Origin: Erpobdella octoculata
Taxonomy: Eukaryota > Annelida > Clitellata > Hirudinida > Erpobdellidae
Assembly: GCA_963978895.1 (NCBI GenBank)
Contig: OZ022238.1
Span: forward strand, 27,543,117 to 27,607,116
Length of the DNA: 64,000 nt
Direction: 5' to 3'
Below the pieces are notes generated by a model, which saw only the letters and a list, made by a program, of their open reading frames with translations, was not told where the DNA came from and did no database searches. Position numbers and translations under genes: made by a program. Each line of letters opens with the position of its first letter. Positions within the stretch are counted from its first letter, which is position 1. Of this stretch, positions 15,040-26,831 are shown piece after piece.

Positions 15040-15088
15040 GACGTCTGTATAATAGCAATAGCGTATATACAGCTATTATACAGACGTC
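15040..15088. repeat. Perfect 17-bp inverted repeat
   Basis: GACGTCTGTATAATAGC at 15040-15056 is exactly complementary to GCTATTATACAGACGTC at 15072-15088, with a 15-nt loop. No other mobile-element features flank it. Confidence 0.9.
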
Positions 15089-15547
15089 ATTGAACTGACA
15101 GTTCACAATTGCGTAACAACTTTTATTACACGCCTGCGCGCACTAATTTTTAACAACTGCGGCCACCGCGTTATGCGAAATTGTTAACACATACAAACTT
15201 AGGAAATTATGTATGTTGATTTTACCTCTAAGCAGATATTTTGCCGCCGGTCACTGTTAATCAAAACAGTTAGTCACCGTTAATAATACCAATCGTTGCA
15301 GGCTGATTAAAGCAAATAATCTAAAAAGTTCTGGTAATTCTGCGGGTTGTATCTCTGCTTTCATTCTCCGTTACGTAGACGTTTTCTCAAAGATACATAA
15401 TGATATTCAGAAAAATTTAACAAATCTGTGATGTGGCATACTTTTTGTGCAATTACGTACAACCAGTACTTGGCGCACGCTTCGCGAGCGAAGCGTGTGA
15501 GTTTTATCTTAACAATAGTAATCTATATTAAGATAATCTCACTCGAA

Positions 15548-15835
15548 AAACACAAAAACCGCTTACTAAAAAATCATCTTCTAATGGCTGATGACAGAAA
15601 CCGCAAAAATACCCTTTAATCGCAGATAGTGACAAAAACCGTCTACGAAAACAAACCTCTAATGTCTGACAATGACAAAAGCTTCCCACGAATAAAACAA
15701 TTTGTATTGGCTGATATTAGAAATAACCGCCTATGAAAAAAACTTTCTTAGTTGATAATTATTAAAACCGCTTAAGAAATAACCAAACCTTTTTAATGGC
15801 TGAAATCGGAGATAAACGCCTACGAAAAAACCGCC
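15548..15835. repeat. Degenerate tandem repeat, roughly 50-60-bp unit
   Basis: Five to six diverged units share AAAAACCGCCTACGAAAA and CTAATGGCTGA. The unit length is variable. Confidence 0.7.
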
Positions 15836-17492
15836 GATGTACATATTCTACTTCGGTAATTTATTTATTTTTAACTTGTTCATTAAAAAACAAACTCACT
15901 CAACTCACTGCACAGAATTGATTTGAAATTTTTCAAACTAAACAAATAAGTAACACACTTTATTAAGTGAAATTTAAACATAAAATTAACACAGAAAGAA
16001 AACCGAAATAGAAACATTTCCTAAATGAAACAAACAGCAGCATTTAGCTTTTAAAAATTCTTATTCAAAAACTATTACAGAATGTGATTTGGTAATATTA
16101 GCATATCATCTTTTAAATATCAGCATTTTCAATGAAAAATTAAAGAAATAAATGTAAATATAATAAATAAATAATTGGCAAATAGAAAACAAAATACGTG
16201 CAACATAAATTTGAAAAAATTCTTGACACATTGCAGCTGCCATGTAAAACAATAATAAAAGAATTTTAGTTTACGCTATATTAAATTATAATTGAAAAAT
16301 ACATTTGAAAATATATTAAAAAAATTCATCATAAAGACAATTTCTCCAAACAGTCCAACAAGCCATGTTGATCTCCGAGGAGAAATTCTGAAATATTTGG
16401 AACGGCTTGCAGAAGTGAATCTATCCAAGAGTTCCGGCGTTGTTCCTGGTGAAATGAAAACAAACACATCACATAAACAATTCAAATTTGTCAGTCGTTT
16501 GTCATTGAATAATTTATATTAGTACTAAAACTTCGCTAAGGTTTTTTTTAAATAAGTAATTATATTGAAATTTATACAAATGTCATTCTTCCCTCTTCTT
16601 TCTAAATCCTTTAAATTAAATTCACTATTTGCTTGCTAGCTTGAGCCATATGTTGGGACCCTTTACCACTTAAAAAACCAACTTCCCATTATCCAATCAA
16701 GTTGAAATCTGGTGGGTTTATTTGCTGCTGCGGACTTTACATTCTATTAAATTTTCAGATTGGACAAAATCTGAGTGAATAATAGATTAAAATCAATTAA
16801 ACCTTTAACAAATTTAAAAATTAAAAATTTTATTCAGAGAAACGAACCATCAATTTTTAGTTTTTTTGAAGAAAGAGATATATAATTTTTAAATTTAAAA
16901 ATTCATAATAAAAAATGTGTTTTTCCATATTGATTCAAAAGTTTCTTATATTTTCAATCCATACATATTTCACATAATAAGTATTTAGAAAACTGTTGTC
17001 AATGTTTTCTTATTTTATAGACTTACTATCATGAAAAAATATTTTGCAAAAATTTTTAGTCGCCTAATTATTAAATTATAAAGGAGTTTTAAAGAAAAAA
17101 GGTTTTTATGGTTCACTTGTTTCTAAGCTAAGGACTGGCACATAGCAAGCAGAGTGGAGGTAAATATTATAGCCAGCTGCAAATGATTTAATGTCAGATA
17201 CGAACTCCACTTTTAATTAAGTAAGTTGTAAGAAATTCTGCATGCTACAATATGGAACTTACTTATCAGCAATTTCGGTGAAAAAGAACAACTACATTGA
17301 TAAATTGAATAAAAAAAATTTCCAATTAAAATTTAAAAATTATTTTGAATTATGTTTGTTCTATAAATCAGATAGAATATATTAAAAAGCAATTTCGTAC
17401 TATTCATACTACTTATAAAATCACAGATGAAATTAACTAAATCTCAAACATTAAATATTCATATTGCAGCGAGAGATGCAGCACGGTGAATA

Positions 17493-17498
17493 TTTATT
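17493..17498 (-). terminator. SAC3-domain gene poly(A) signal
   Basis: TTTATT on the plus strand reads AATAAA on the minus strand, 120 nt past the stop codon of the SAC3-domain gene. Confidence 0.5.
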
Positions 17499-17617
17499 AG
17501 AGATGCATCCCATGTCAAATTATCATAACAAAAGAATCAAATAATAAACCACAATTATAACACATGAGTCTTATTAGAACATTTAGTATGAATGAACATA
17601 TAATAATTATTGAGTTA

Positions 17618-18537
17618 TTAAAAAATCAACACAACCATTGAGTTTGGCTCGACAAACTTCTTGTTGTCGAACAACACTCGGTTCCCAATCACATCAATGC
17701 AACACGACTCTAACAACTTCAGTATGAGATTCTTTTCTGAATCTTCATTAAAGAGCATCAATTTCATCAAGGAGTCAAGTGGGAATGTCAAATTCTTTAC
17801 TGAATAAGCAGCAGACATAACTCTCAAGAAAGAGCTGAAAAGAAAAAAAAAACCTTTCATGACTCTTGAACAAATGAGTGATTTAAACTATATTAGGAAC
17901 TCCAGTTTCTAATTATATGAGTGATACTATAATTTCAAATTAAAAAATGTTAATAAATTAATTAATAAAATTAATTAAGTCCCAATAATTTTGTTTCTTA
18001 CTATTCTTTCATATGGTATATGAATAAGAACCAGAGACAAAATAATATACCATAAGAAATATTTGTTTAATTGAATATTTATTATTTATATAAATAATAA
18101 AGATACTAATTAACCATAACTACATTAATAATAACAATGGATCTATGAATTTATGCATGGATGGTTTGTGCTTTTATGAATGATGTCTGTACTTCTTTAT
18201 TGTAAAGATATGCATAATGTCTGTACTTCTTTATTGTAAAGATATGCATAATGTCTGTAATTCTTTACTGTAAAGATATGGATAATGTTGGTAACTTTTT
18301 ATTGTAAAGATATGGATAATGTTGGTAACTCTTTATTGTAAAGATATGGATAATTTTGGTAACTCTTTATTGTAAAGATATGGATAATGTTGGTAACTCT
18401 TTATTGTAAAGATATGGATAATGTTGGTAACTCTTTATTGTAAAGATATGGATAATGTTGGTTACTCTTTATTGTACAGATGTATGTTTTCGGTTACAAT
18501 GTTTTTTTGACAGATAGTGCTCTTATCGGTGTATAAC

Positions 18538-18620
<83 letters not shown>

Positions 18621-21600
18621 TATATATATACAATAATTTCAATTTAAGGAATGTTTAACTCCGAGAGACTGAATAGGCAAGGGAATGCTCCACACTCTTA
18701 TAGACAAATAAACAAAGTTACGGAAGGTATTCAAATGTCCTTCCATGCATAAAAAACTTGATAGTATTAAATACTGTTACATATCATCTGACTAAATTGA
18801 TCCACAATGTTTCAGCTTGAACACATAATAATAACCAATGTCAATAAAAAACCCAAATCAACAAATAACCGACACTCTCAAGTGATAAAGTTTCAGATGA
18901 AAAGCACAAGCAAGCAGGGGAGGAAGACTTCGAGAGAGTTTGAAGACTCGAATGTAGTTGCCTCTGATGAAGGCCAGGTTCATTCCGAGGACAAGTAGAA
19001 TCGTCTTGTTTGATCTGTCGGATATTAAAACATGCACTGCAAGTTAATCTTTTGAAAACATAGTGATGATAAATTAATTAACAAAAAAAAGGACACGAAT
19101 ATTCATAAAAAACTTGCTGGTGGTTAACCATAAATATTACAACTTCTTTTGAATTGGCTTCATGATATCAATAAAAGAATCCAATCTACCTGAATACCTA
19201 CCTGTTCTTGTGCAATGAAGTGGAACTACTACACGTGTTCAGTTTCAACTTTCATAGCTAAATTAATGAATACTTTGTGGATTTTACACAAAATACTCCA
19301 TTTCTGATTCATGAGGTGTTGCATAATTTTGCACAATCTCACATTCAAGCATCAAAAAATCATGCAATAATCAGTCGCTTAAAACCTTTCACTTTCAAAA
19401 CTACTTTGAAACGATAAAAATGTCTGCCATTTGCATGTTGTTTGTTGCAAATTCACTCAGAGTTACTTACTCAGTTACCACTTGAATAATTGTCCTTTTA
19501 GTAATTATAATTTCAGACATGTTCATCATTTGAAAAAGTCCTTTCACTAAAAAAATTTTTAAAATGATTTTATGCTGAACACGTGGATGGGAAAACCCAA
19601 CAAAAGATGGAAGCGGATCTTTAAGACAAATTATTTATGCAAATTAAATGAAATCATTGATAGAATCTGAAATTCAAATAGATTAAACTTCTGAAAATAG
19701 TAAAAATAACAGTAAAAAACTATAATAAAGTTGTAGTTACCACAAAGCAGAACTAGAAACAGTTACTGATGATACATCAGAAGAGTCTCATATTTTCAAT
19801 TAATTTATAAAAAAAACATTTATTCACAAAACTGAATTTATATATATATAAATGACTGTCTGTCTGTCCTTTATACAAATCTAAACCGTTGGACCAATTC
19901 AAAAAAATTTGGCAAGGAGAAAAAGATTGGGTAGTTTGCAATTTTTTATGGCCAAAAAACCTGCCAAGCAAAAAGTGCCTATGTACGAACATCAAAGGTT
20001 ATTGCATAAAAAAATTCAAATTTATTTTACTTAGCAAAGTTTGAAGGATTCAAGCAATTTTTAGCAAATCTATTTTACGTTTTATGGACCAAAAGAAGTT
20101 AGGAGTGAGAGGGAAAAAAGTGGGATTAGGAAAGACAGTGGGAGCAGGAGAGCGAACGGCAACAGGAAAGTGAGCGGGAGAGCGACTAGGAAAGGAAACG
20201 GGAGAGCGAGAGGAAAAAAAGAGAGAGAAGGTGAGAGAGAGAAAAAGGATAGAAAAACCTCTAAAAACCCCAGGCAACGCTGGGTAACCCCGCTAGTGTG
20301 TAATAATAACAAACCATTTTTATGCATTCATTCAAATGTTTACTTTTCTTATCTTAACAAAAATTATCGCAACAAATTTTATTACTTCAACAATAATTAC
20401 TATTATTACCTCAACAAATAATTATTACTTCAACACTAATTACTATTATTACCTCAACAAATAATTATTACTTCAACACTAATTACTATTATTACCTCAA
20501 CAAATAATTATTACTTTAACATTTATCATTTCAAAGATTTTTATTTCATGATTCATCAAGTTCAAAAATATTTGAAGACTGTTGAAATAATTCACACTTT
20601 GATTGACAGATAGAAAGAACATAACAAAAACACCTGAGATGACTTTTCGTTAAAACATCAAGAATGACTTCATGACTACCAAGGCAGGTGAGCAGACGAC
20701 ACGAAACAAATTCAACCTCTCCAACTGCTTCTTTTTGATTCTTATAAAGCTGGTGCAACTTCACAAGGCACTCGTTCAAATGCTTTGTATTGATTGGTTG
20801 GCTGTAATTTTCACAATCTTCTTCACACAATCTGTAAAAAAACAAAAAAGAAAGTTAACTTGCATGAAATTCAAAAATGAATAACTATATGGAAGAAAAC
20901 AATTTAGATGATATGCAAATGGATGCTCGAATGCCATGAGAAAAGCATGCGTGTGTTTTATTTCTAGGTTCAGAGCCACTCTGGAAGTAGTTCAACATCG
21001 GTCCAACTCCCCAAATGGCTAGGGAAATCACAAGGCTTTAGTGGGCACACGGTTCGATTCATCCCAGCCTGCCGACTAATTTGTAATAGCCTAGAGGTGT
21101 GCGCCGGCTGATCTGCGCCGACATTTTCTTCGCACTGCCGAAATTTCTGGATCAGCACGCCGCCGATCTTTTTTCGCCCAATCGTTATTGCAAATAATCA
21201 TATATGCATTCGTTTGACTTTTTATATAAAAACTAGCAGGGTACTCGGCATTGCCAGGGGTTTTTAAAGGGTTTTCTATCGTTTTTCTCTCTCGCTTCCG
21301 TTTCCTTTCCCATATGCGCGTGCTCCCGGTCGCTCTCCTGTTCCTGCTTGTCTCCTGTTCCCGGTCGCTCATCCGATCCTGTCGCTTTCCCACTCCCGGT
21401 CACTTTCTCTTTCCCACTCGCTCTTTCGCTCTCGGTCGATTTTCCGTTCCCGCTTGCTTTCCCGTTCCCATTCCAGCTCTTTTTTCAGTTCCCGTTTCCG
21501 CTCGCTCTCCCACTCTGCTTATTTTGTGTCCGATTTCAATTTGTTCACTATAATTGTCTCCCATTGACTCTCAAGGTTGTGTAAAAATTTCATTACGATC

Positions 21601-24223
21601 GGATGAATGGTGTAGCAATGCATAAAGGACATGCATACAGTGATGTTTTATCTTTATAGATTACCATCTTTTTGTTTGTTCTTGAGAGTCAATAGAGGAA
21701 GGTTTCTGTAACAAAATTGAGATCAGTCACAAAATGATCTTAAAGACCAAAACAAGATGGCTGTAGAATTTCTTAAGCAAGCAGTACAAAAGTATGTTGG
21801 TGATTCTGAGAAAAAGCCAAGACGATCAAACTAGTCGCTATGAAACAGCTGACAAAATCCCAAGGAAACGAACAAAATATGATATGCTCATGAAGCTTGC
21901 AAGTTCAGCGACGATGTCATAAGAACGCAACATTCAGCAGTATAGATGTTTAACTGTATCTCCGAATGACCTCCTGGCTTGCTCAAATACGCAGAATAAA
22001 ACTTATTCAGAACTTTCGGAGCTTGTCCAAATTATTTTACATAGCTATTCCAGCTACAAGTGTGCCATCGGAATGCATTTTTTCAACTGAGAGTTTAACG
22101 GTTAATTCCAGGCTCACTGCCATAGCACAATTATCCATTGACAAAATAGTTTTTGTACACAATAATTTACATATTTTGACCAACTCACATGAATTAAGTT
22201 TAAATTGTCAACTCTAATTTTTTAAAAGTTGAACTAGTACGTCTGTTTTAAATTTGTGTTTTATTTCATGTCGTTATCGTTTTTTAACAAAAGAAAATCA
22301 GCTGAAACACTGCCTATCGCCGCCGTCAATAGACAAGCGCCGCCGGTTAAAGTTAGTCAGCGTGCCGATCAAAACAGACCAGCGCGCCGCCACCTACGTT
22401 GCACACCTCTATAATAGCCAGGCAGAGCTGGTGAACTGACTTCTCCTTCCACCCGATAGAAAATTTTGGAAAGATAAAATGTATTCACAATGCATGAATG
22501 AATTACACAATTCAATACGAACATGTAACCCGAGTAAATGTATTCACAATGCATGAATGAATTACACAATTCCATACGAACATGTAACCCGAGTAAATGA
22601 GGAACCTCGATGTGACTTCATACACTTGAATTGCATGATCGTCTTCGATTCGTTGAACTGTAAGATCCTGTCTGATGGCTCTCACTCGATTGAACACAAA
22701 ATTGTAAACTTCGTAATAAGGTCTTACGTTGCAAGGAATTATGCTGAATTATTAAACCAAAATTATAACTCTTGATAAAATAATAAATGAAAAAAAACTA
22801 TAATTTCTTAAATAAATGATAATTACATAAAAACTGTTTATTAATTCTATATTTATTCTCATTTGTTTTCAATGATAAAAACATAAAAATAAATCATCTT
22901 TATTATTAATATTTAAGAACCAGGCTCACTCCCTTGCAGAAAAAACAAAGCCAAACAAACCAAATGGGTACTTAACTAGATCAAATTGAGACTTTATTAG
23001 ATCAAAATAGCCATAAATTAGAATTATTGATCCTGTCTCTTAAAACTTCATCCAATAATAACTTGAATGAAGATTGGAATAACAGCTCAGATCAAAAACA
23101 CAATTGCAATGATGTTGTGGAAGCAGCAAAAATAAAACCACGGTTATTCTTCAGGGAGGAATCCAAGAAGTTCCAAAAAATATTTAAGATGACTGATATT
23201 TTTGAGTGAATTATGCAACCATATTACTCACTTAATCACTTTTTTGTTCCTTCAACTAGTTTAACTACTTTAACTCCATTAAACTACTGCTGATGGCGAT
23301 ATTGAAACTAAAATACTTCCATTTCTTTTTAAGCAAAAAGCACAATTAAAAAAAACCAATGAACTTGACCAAATGACTGATATTGTGAACTTGAATTAAT
23401 TAAAAACTGAACAATATATGTAACATTTCATTTACTGTAACTTTGACAAATGGATAACAAAACATATGTGAAACTTTATATTAAAAATAATTCTCCAGCA
23501 ATTAAAATTAATTATAAAAGTAAAGTTTTAGAAAATAACCATGAAAAAAACCTAAAACCTGTTTATTAAATAAGTCAAAGTGTGGACAAGAACAGTTGGA
23601 GTTCTCAGATCTTCTGGATCGACTGTGTTTCCTGCTCCAACTCGAAGAAATTCTTTCACCACTATGCCTCTGAACAATTATTACAACACAATGAACCATA
23701 AACATTTTTTCATTACAACTATTAATACTTTATAAACCATAATTAAGTAAAAATTAAAACATTGTAAATAATAACAGGGTGTCCTACCTTATCCACTTAG
23801 GCCTTATAGCAAGATTAGCTAAATTTATTAATTTAGCTAAGCTTTCCATAAAGCTGTTTGTGCTTTTTAAAGCCAATAAAATAATTAAAATACTAACTTT
23901 TTTTCAAAATAATGAAGTCTGTCTGATTTCTGTCTCCTAAAAAAAGATATATTATACTTTAACCGAGTTTAACCTGTTATTTGTAACAGTTGATAAGTGA
24001 TATCAACAAAAATAATGCACTCAGCTAATGACAAATGATGTTTTGGTTTAAAGTTTGAATTTAATAGAGGAATTAGTAATTATTAATTAGAATAGAATGG
24101 AGGAAATGAATTGATTGATTAGAATTGGAATATTAGAAATAAACACTACATAGCTTCCTCTCTTTTAGGGCACATAAGTACGCAGCTCCCTACAATGTTT
24201 GAATCATCACTGTTTTTTTCCAT
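17618..24223 (-). CDS. SAC3-domain protein, SAC3D1/GANP-like (7 exons, 315 aa)
   Basis: SAC3/GANP-family proteins act in mRNA export (TREX-2 scaffold) or, for SAC3D1, at centrosome and spindle; which applies here is inferred only. Exons in transcript order: 24150-24223, 23788-23853, 23559-23669, 22582-22722, 20634-20831, 18874-19014, 17618-17834 (948 nt). Landmarks: CVLMCPKREEA (residues 14-24, the SAC3 MCP motif), VVKEFLRVGAG (50-60), LRTPTVLVHTLTYLIN (68-83), VRAIRQDLTVQRIEDDHAIQ (96-115), LCEED...INTKHLNECLVKLHQLY (132-160), NLAFIRGNYIRVFKLSRSLP (209-228) and FPLDSLMKLMLF...FVEP (261-306). These follow the family order with the expected spacing. All six introns are phase 2. Weak points are the AAG acceptor of exon 4 and the GTTCGT and GTCGGT donors of exons 4 and 6. 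At 315 aa it is close to SAC3D1 and far shorter than GANP. Confidence 0.85.
18183..18485. repeat. 34-bp minisatellite in SAC3 intron 6
   Basis: About nine copies of a 34-bp unit (GTTGGTAACTCTTTATTGTA then AAGATATGGATAAT) lie inside the last intron of the SAC3-domain gene. 5' copies carry CTGTACTTC variants. Confidence 0.92.
18541..18615. repeat. (TA)n microsatellite
   Basis: TA tract of about 75 bp beside the 34-bp minisatellite, in the same intron. Confidence 0.95.
19837..20296 (+). mobile_element. Helitron-like element, subfamily A (460 bp)
   Basis: It begins TTTATATATATATAAATGAC (TC changed to TT), followed by repeated TGTC and a body with AGCAAATCTATTTTACGTTT. A purine-rich array follows, then CTCTAAAAACCCCAGGCAAC, GC-rich hairpin, CCCCGCTAG/T at 20293-20296. 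It lies in intron 5 of the SAC3-domain gene. It is the best full-length reference for the copy in the Vsx intron. Confidence 0.75.
20382..20522. repeat. Tandem repeat, about 43-bp unit
   Basis: About three copies of TATTATTACCTCAACAAATA plus ATTATTACTTCAACACTAATTAC. Confidence 0.85.
21233..21660 (-). mobile_element. Helitron-like element, subfamily B, inside hAT
   Basis: On the minus strand it starts A/TCTATAAAGATAAAACATC and passes CATTCATCCGATCGTAATG and CTTGAGAGTC. It ends with the GC-rich hairpin and CTAG/T (plus-strand ACTAGCAGGGTACTCGG). The A/T target is intact at both ends. A plus-sense fragment of the same family (TTGAGAGTC...GTCACAAAATGA) lies just outside, at 21681-21740. Confidence 0.75.
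21966..22216 (+). pseudogene. hAT transposase C-terminal remnant
   Basis: The frame reads LFYIAIPATSVPSECIFSTE, then LTVNSRLTAIAQLS...DKIVFVHNN, then stop. This is the hAT C-terminal dimerisation region. It parallels the remnant at 238-390. The N-terminal and catalytic parts are absent. Confidence 0.85.
22482..22599. repeat. 59-bp direct duplication spanning a splice donor
   Basis: GTATTCACAATGCATGAATG-containing units at 22482-22540 and 22541-22599 differ by one base (C/A). The second unit covers the last 18 coding bases and the donor of SAC3 exon 4; the first repeats them in the intron. Confidence 0.93.
22801..23500. other. SAC3 intron 3, no other feature
   Basis: AT-rich intronic sequence. 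A 60-codon plus-strand frame near 23027-23209 has no recognisable domain or splice context. Confidence 0.6.
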
Positions 24224-24900
24224 TTTAGAGAGAAAGAATATTTACATCAAGTGTGCGCAGCGGATAAAAAGTCGGCTTGTGGAAACCAACGCGCTCTGCT
24301 TTTTAATTTGTATTAGTAAACACTTTGGGAAGAGGCTTTTAGCAGAAATCAATTATTCAAAATAGTTATAATTTTTTATCAATTTATTTCTTATTTTTTA
24401 CATTATTATTTTTATTTTGGTAAATCAATTTTATTTAAACACTAAATCGCAGGTTACAAAAATAGAGTTGAGGATTTTCCAGTGGTTTTATATTTTTAGA
24501 AACATAATTTTATTTTAATCAGTATTTTGCACGTGTTGAATAATATATTTTCTGCTAGTTGTTAAGGTTAGTGATCATAATAAAAATTTTAATATCTACT
24601 AAAGCTGTAAATTTTAGGTGTAAATAAATGGATGGAAATATTAAAACATTAATCTCAAATGAATTTTGTTTTATGAAAATAAAATAAGGAAAAAATATAC
24701 CCATAATCTATTTATAGGGCCGTAAAAATTGCCTTCAAAACTATAAGATATTCAAGGGTATTCAGTGTAAGCCTACAGAGCTAATGACTTATGCATATTC
24801 ATAACCTGCCCAAGGCCCGACTGCAGCCAATGAGCCCTTTTAGCATTTTACCAGAGATATTTAAACAAGCTAGGCAGCGTGTTTTTGCCAAATTTCAGCA
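24224..24900. promoter_or_regulatory. Divergent intergenic promoter region
   Basis: This 0.7-kb gap lies between the SAC3-domain start codon (minus strand) and a plus-strand CCAAT/TATA-like promoter at 24827-24865. The head-to-head layout suggests shared regulatory sequence. No TATA box could be assigned to the SAC3 side. Confidence 0.45.
24827..24865 (+). promoter_or_regulatory. CCAAT plus TATA-like promoter, probably of the bZIP gene
   Basis: GCAGCCAATGAG has CCAAT at 24827-24831. GATATTTAAA follows at 24856-24865. Upstream lies an octamer-like TTATGCATATTCATAA (24789-24804). Transcription would start near 24890. Confidence 0.45.
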
Positions 24901-25240
24901 TTTTTAAGAAATCTTCAACAATTTCATAAACGTTAGTAAGTTTGAAGAAATTTGTTTGAAATGAAAAATTATTAAGTCATAATTGGAATATTTTGTATAA
25001 CTTAGAAAGAGAGCTGCGACCACGTAGAAGCGCTTACTCAGCAGTTTTTTTTCTTCTACAGGGACACTTTATTGAAGTTCAAGGTTTGAATTAAATAACA
25101 AAGTTTTTAAAACTTAAAGATCGATTTGAACTGAATAACATCTTACTTTTAAGCCTTTTGACAACGAATCTTTTTTTTAATTATCTTGATTTTCTTGTAG
25201 ACCCTCACGTGGTCATCTTAATTCTATCAACAACAGTAAA
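24890..25240 (+). other. Candidate 5' untranslated exons of the bZIP gene
   Basis: A strong donor TTA/GTAAGT lies at 24934/24935. Good pyrimidine-rich acceptors end at 25061 (TTTTTTTTCTTCTACAG) and 25200 (GATTTTCTTGTAG). The bZIP start codon lies three bases after an acceptor at 28005, so that gene must have upstream non-coding exons; these are the best candidates. No protein-coding frame is seen here. Confidence 0.35.
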
Positions 25241-25764
25241 GTAATAATCAATCAAATCTTAGTCGTAAAACTTTCCAAGTGTAAGATTTTATTAAAATTA
25301 GATATATTTTCATTCCCAGCTCAGATTTTAACTTGATGAATTTTGTTTCTTGATCAACGAACTAAGAATTTAGTTAAGATTCATATATATGTGAAAAGTT
25401 GAATAAAATGTACGAGTCAAGTTTTATTTGCGAAAACGTGTATGCGTTTGCTAATTTTTTGTATGTGTGGGTTTGTATCCAGGGACGTCCAGGGATGTTG
25501 CGTTTCATCATATAATAAGAAATTTTGACCGTTTTCTTCATTTTGAAGCAAGTTTTAATTTAATCTTATTAAATTTGTGATTCAATCCTTTTTTATGTTT
25601 TTGTGTTTTTTTAAATTTTTTAACCACTATAAACAAACGTTTAAAATGTCAAAATTAAAAAAAATTAAAAGAACAATTAGAAAAATGGCACATGCGTGAA
25701 GGCATATGGCATATGAAGGCGCGACATTCCAGAAATATAAAAGTTGACTCATTCAAAATACGTA

Positions 25765-25767
25765 TGA

Positions 25768-25801
<34 letters not shown>

Positions 25802-25935
25802 GGTGGTGGTAGTGGTAGTGGTAGTGGTGGTGATGATGATGATGTTGATGATGGTGATGGTGATCACTGCAACGGCGATGATGATGATGATGATAATGAT
25901 AATAATGATCATGACGGTAATGATGAAGATGAAGT
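25765..25935. repeat. (GAT/GGT)n trinucleotide tract
   Basis: GATGATGGTGGTGGTAGTGG-type interrupted trinucleotide repeat. Confidence 0.93.
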
Positions 25936-26199
25936 TTAGCGGGATGATTTGAAATATGATTGTTATTACCGAGCTAAGTAGGTAAAATAGTTTAAAAGAA
26001 ATTTCCAATTTTTTTTTGTGATCATAATAATGTGAGCATTTGATTTATTTGATAAGTTATGTGTTGAGTAATATATAAATATTTTTCAATTTAAATCAGT
26101 GCTGTAACGGTAGAGTACTAACAGATGAGGTCAGAATTCATCGGCTTTTCAATAAATACACATTTTTCTTTTTAAACGAATTTTTTCTAAATTTACTTT

Positions 26200-26800
26200 G
26201 TTTATTTTTTTTAATAGTTTATAGTTCTTGACACCAGGTGGCAGGTGTTTTGAGACTAAAATAGCAGATGTAGAAAATTACTTCTTGTCGCGATTTATAA
26301 ATTTATAATTTGATATTTTACACAGTTTTATTTAACTTGACTTTTCTGTCTGTGGTCAAAATTTTTGAATTGATTTTCACCAGCTTTTAGACAAGTTAGA
26401 ACTTAGAAGTTCAGCATAGAATTTAGCCACCCGTCAAAACAATATATTCAATAATTTCCGAAGCGATTTAATCATTATTTCAAATAATTTCAATATTTAT
26501 TTTGTAACGCCGTTAAAATTATTCATAAATAGCACTATCGTCAATAAAATGAACTTTTAGGTAATCATGACTATGACAAAGACGTATTAAAATTTTGACT
26601 ACAATATAACTATAAACAATGGTACAACTATAACTATTATTGCAATTAGAAATCGATTTGCATAATTTTAAAAATATAAAAGTGTGTTTAAAAAATTTTT
26701 GTTTTGTACATTCTTGTTTCACTTCCCTCCTCATTTATCCAGGCTTATGGCTGGCTCGCAAAAGCAAGGCAAAGTTGTTTCTACTGACTGCTGACCACTC
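26200..26800. repeat. Dispersed repeat, copy 1
   Basis: It is highly similar to 49850-50430 over CTGTCTGTGGTCAAA, GAATTGATTTTCACCA, TTTAGCCACCCGTCAAAAC and GAACTTTTAGGTAATCATGA. The GGCTTATGGCTGGCTCGCAA block at 26741 recurs as GGCTTGGGACTGGCTTGCAA at 49971. No ends or coding are known. Confidence 0.8.
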
Positions 26801-26831
26801 CGACCGCTGTGTTATGCAAAATTGCTAACAC

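Larger units (their letters stand above)
13640..17490. other. Intergenic, no gene recognised
   Basis: Very AT-rich DNA. Short structures only: a foldback at 14455-14541 (ATTCACTTGAT / ATCAGGTGAAT arms), a perfect hairpin at 15040-15088 and a degenerate tandem at 15548-15835. A lone CCGTCACTG hAT-like end lies at about 14102. Confidence 0.55.
21092..22411 (+). mobile_element. hAT transposon (1320 bp) with nested Helitron
   Basis: The ends TAGAGGTGTGC and GCACACCTCTA are perfect 11-bp inverted repeats. A perfect 8-bp duplication TAATAGCC lies at 21084-21091 and 22412-22419. GCCG-rich motifs lie inside both ends. It carries the C-terminal transposase region at 21966-22216 and is split by a Helitron-like insert at 21233-21660. 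The whole sits in intron 4 of the SAC3-domain gene. Confidence 0.92.

Noticed and set aside
16276..16522. Opposed ORFs of 69 and 76 aa
   Set aside because: No similarity to a known family recognised; mutual shadowing in AT-rich DNA.
24150..24189. A separate 40-nt microexon for the SAC3 MCP motif
   Set aside because: The frame extends upstream without splicing to an ATG at 24223, so a plain first exon is simpler.
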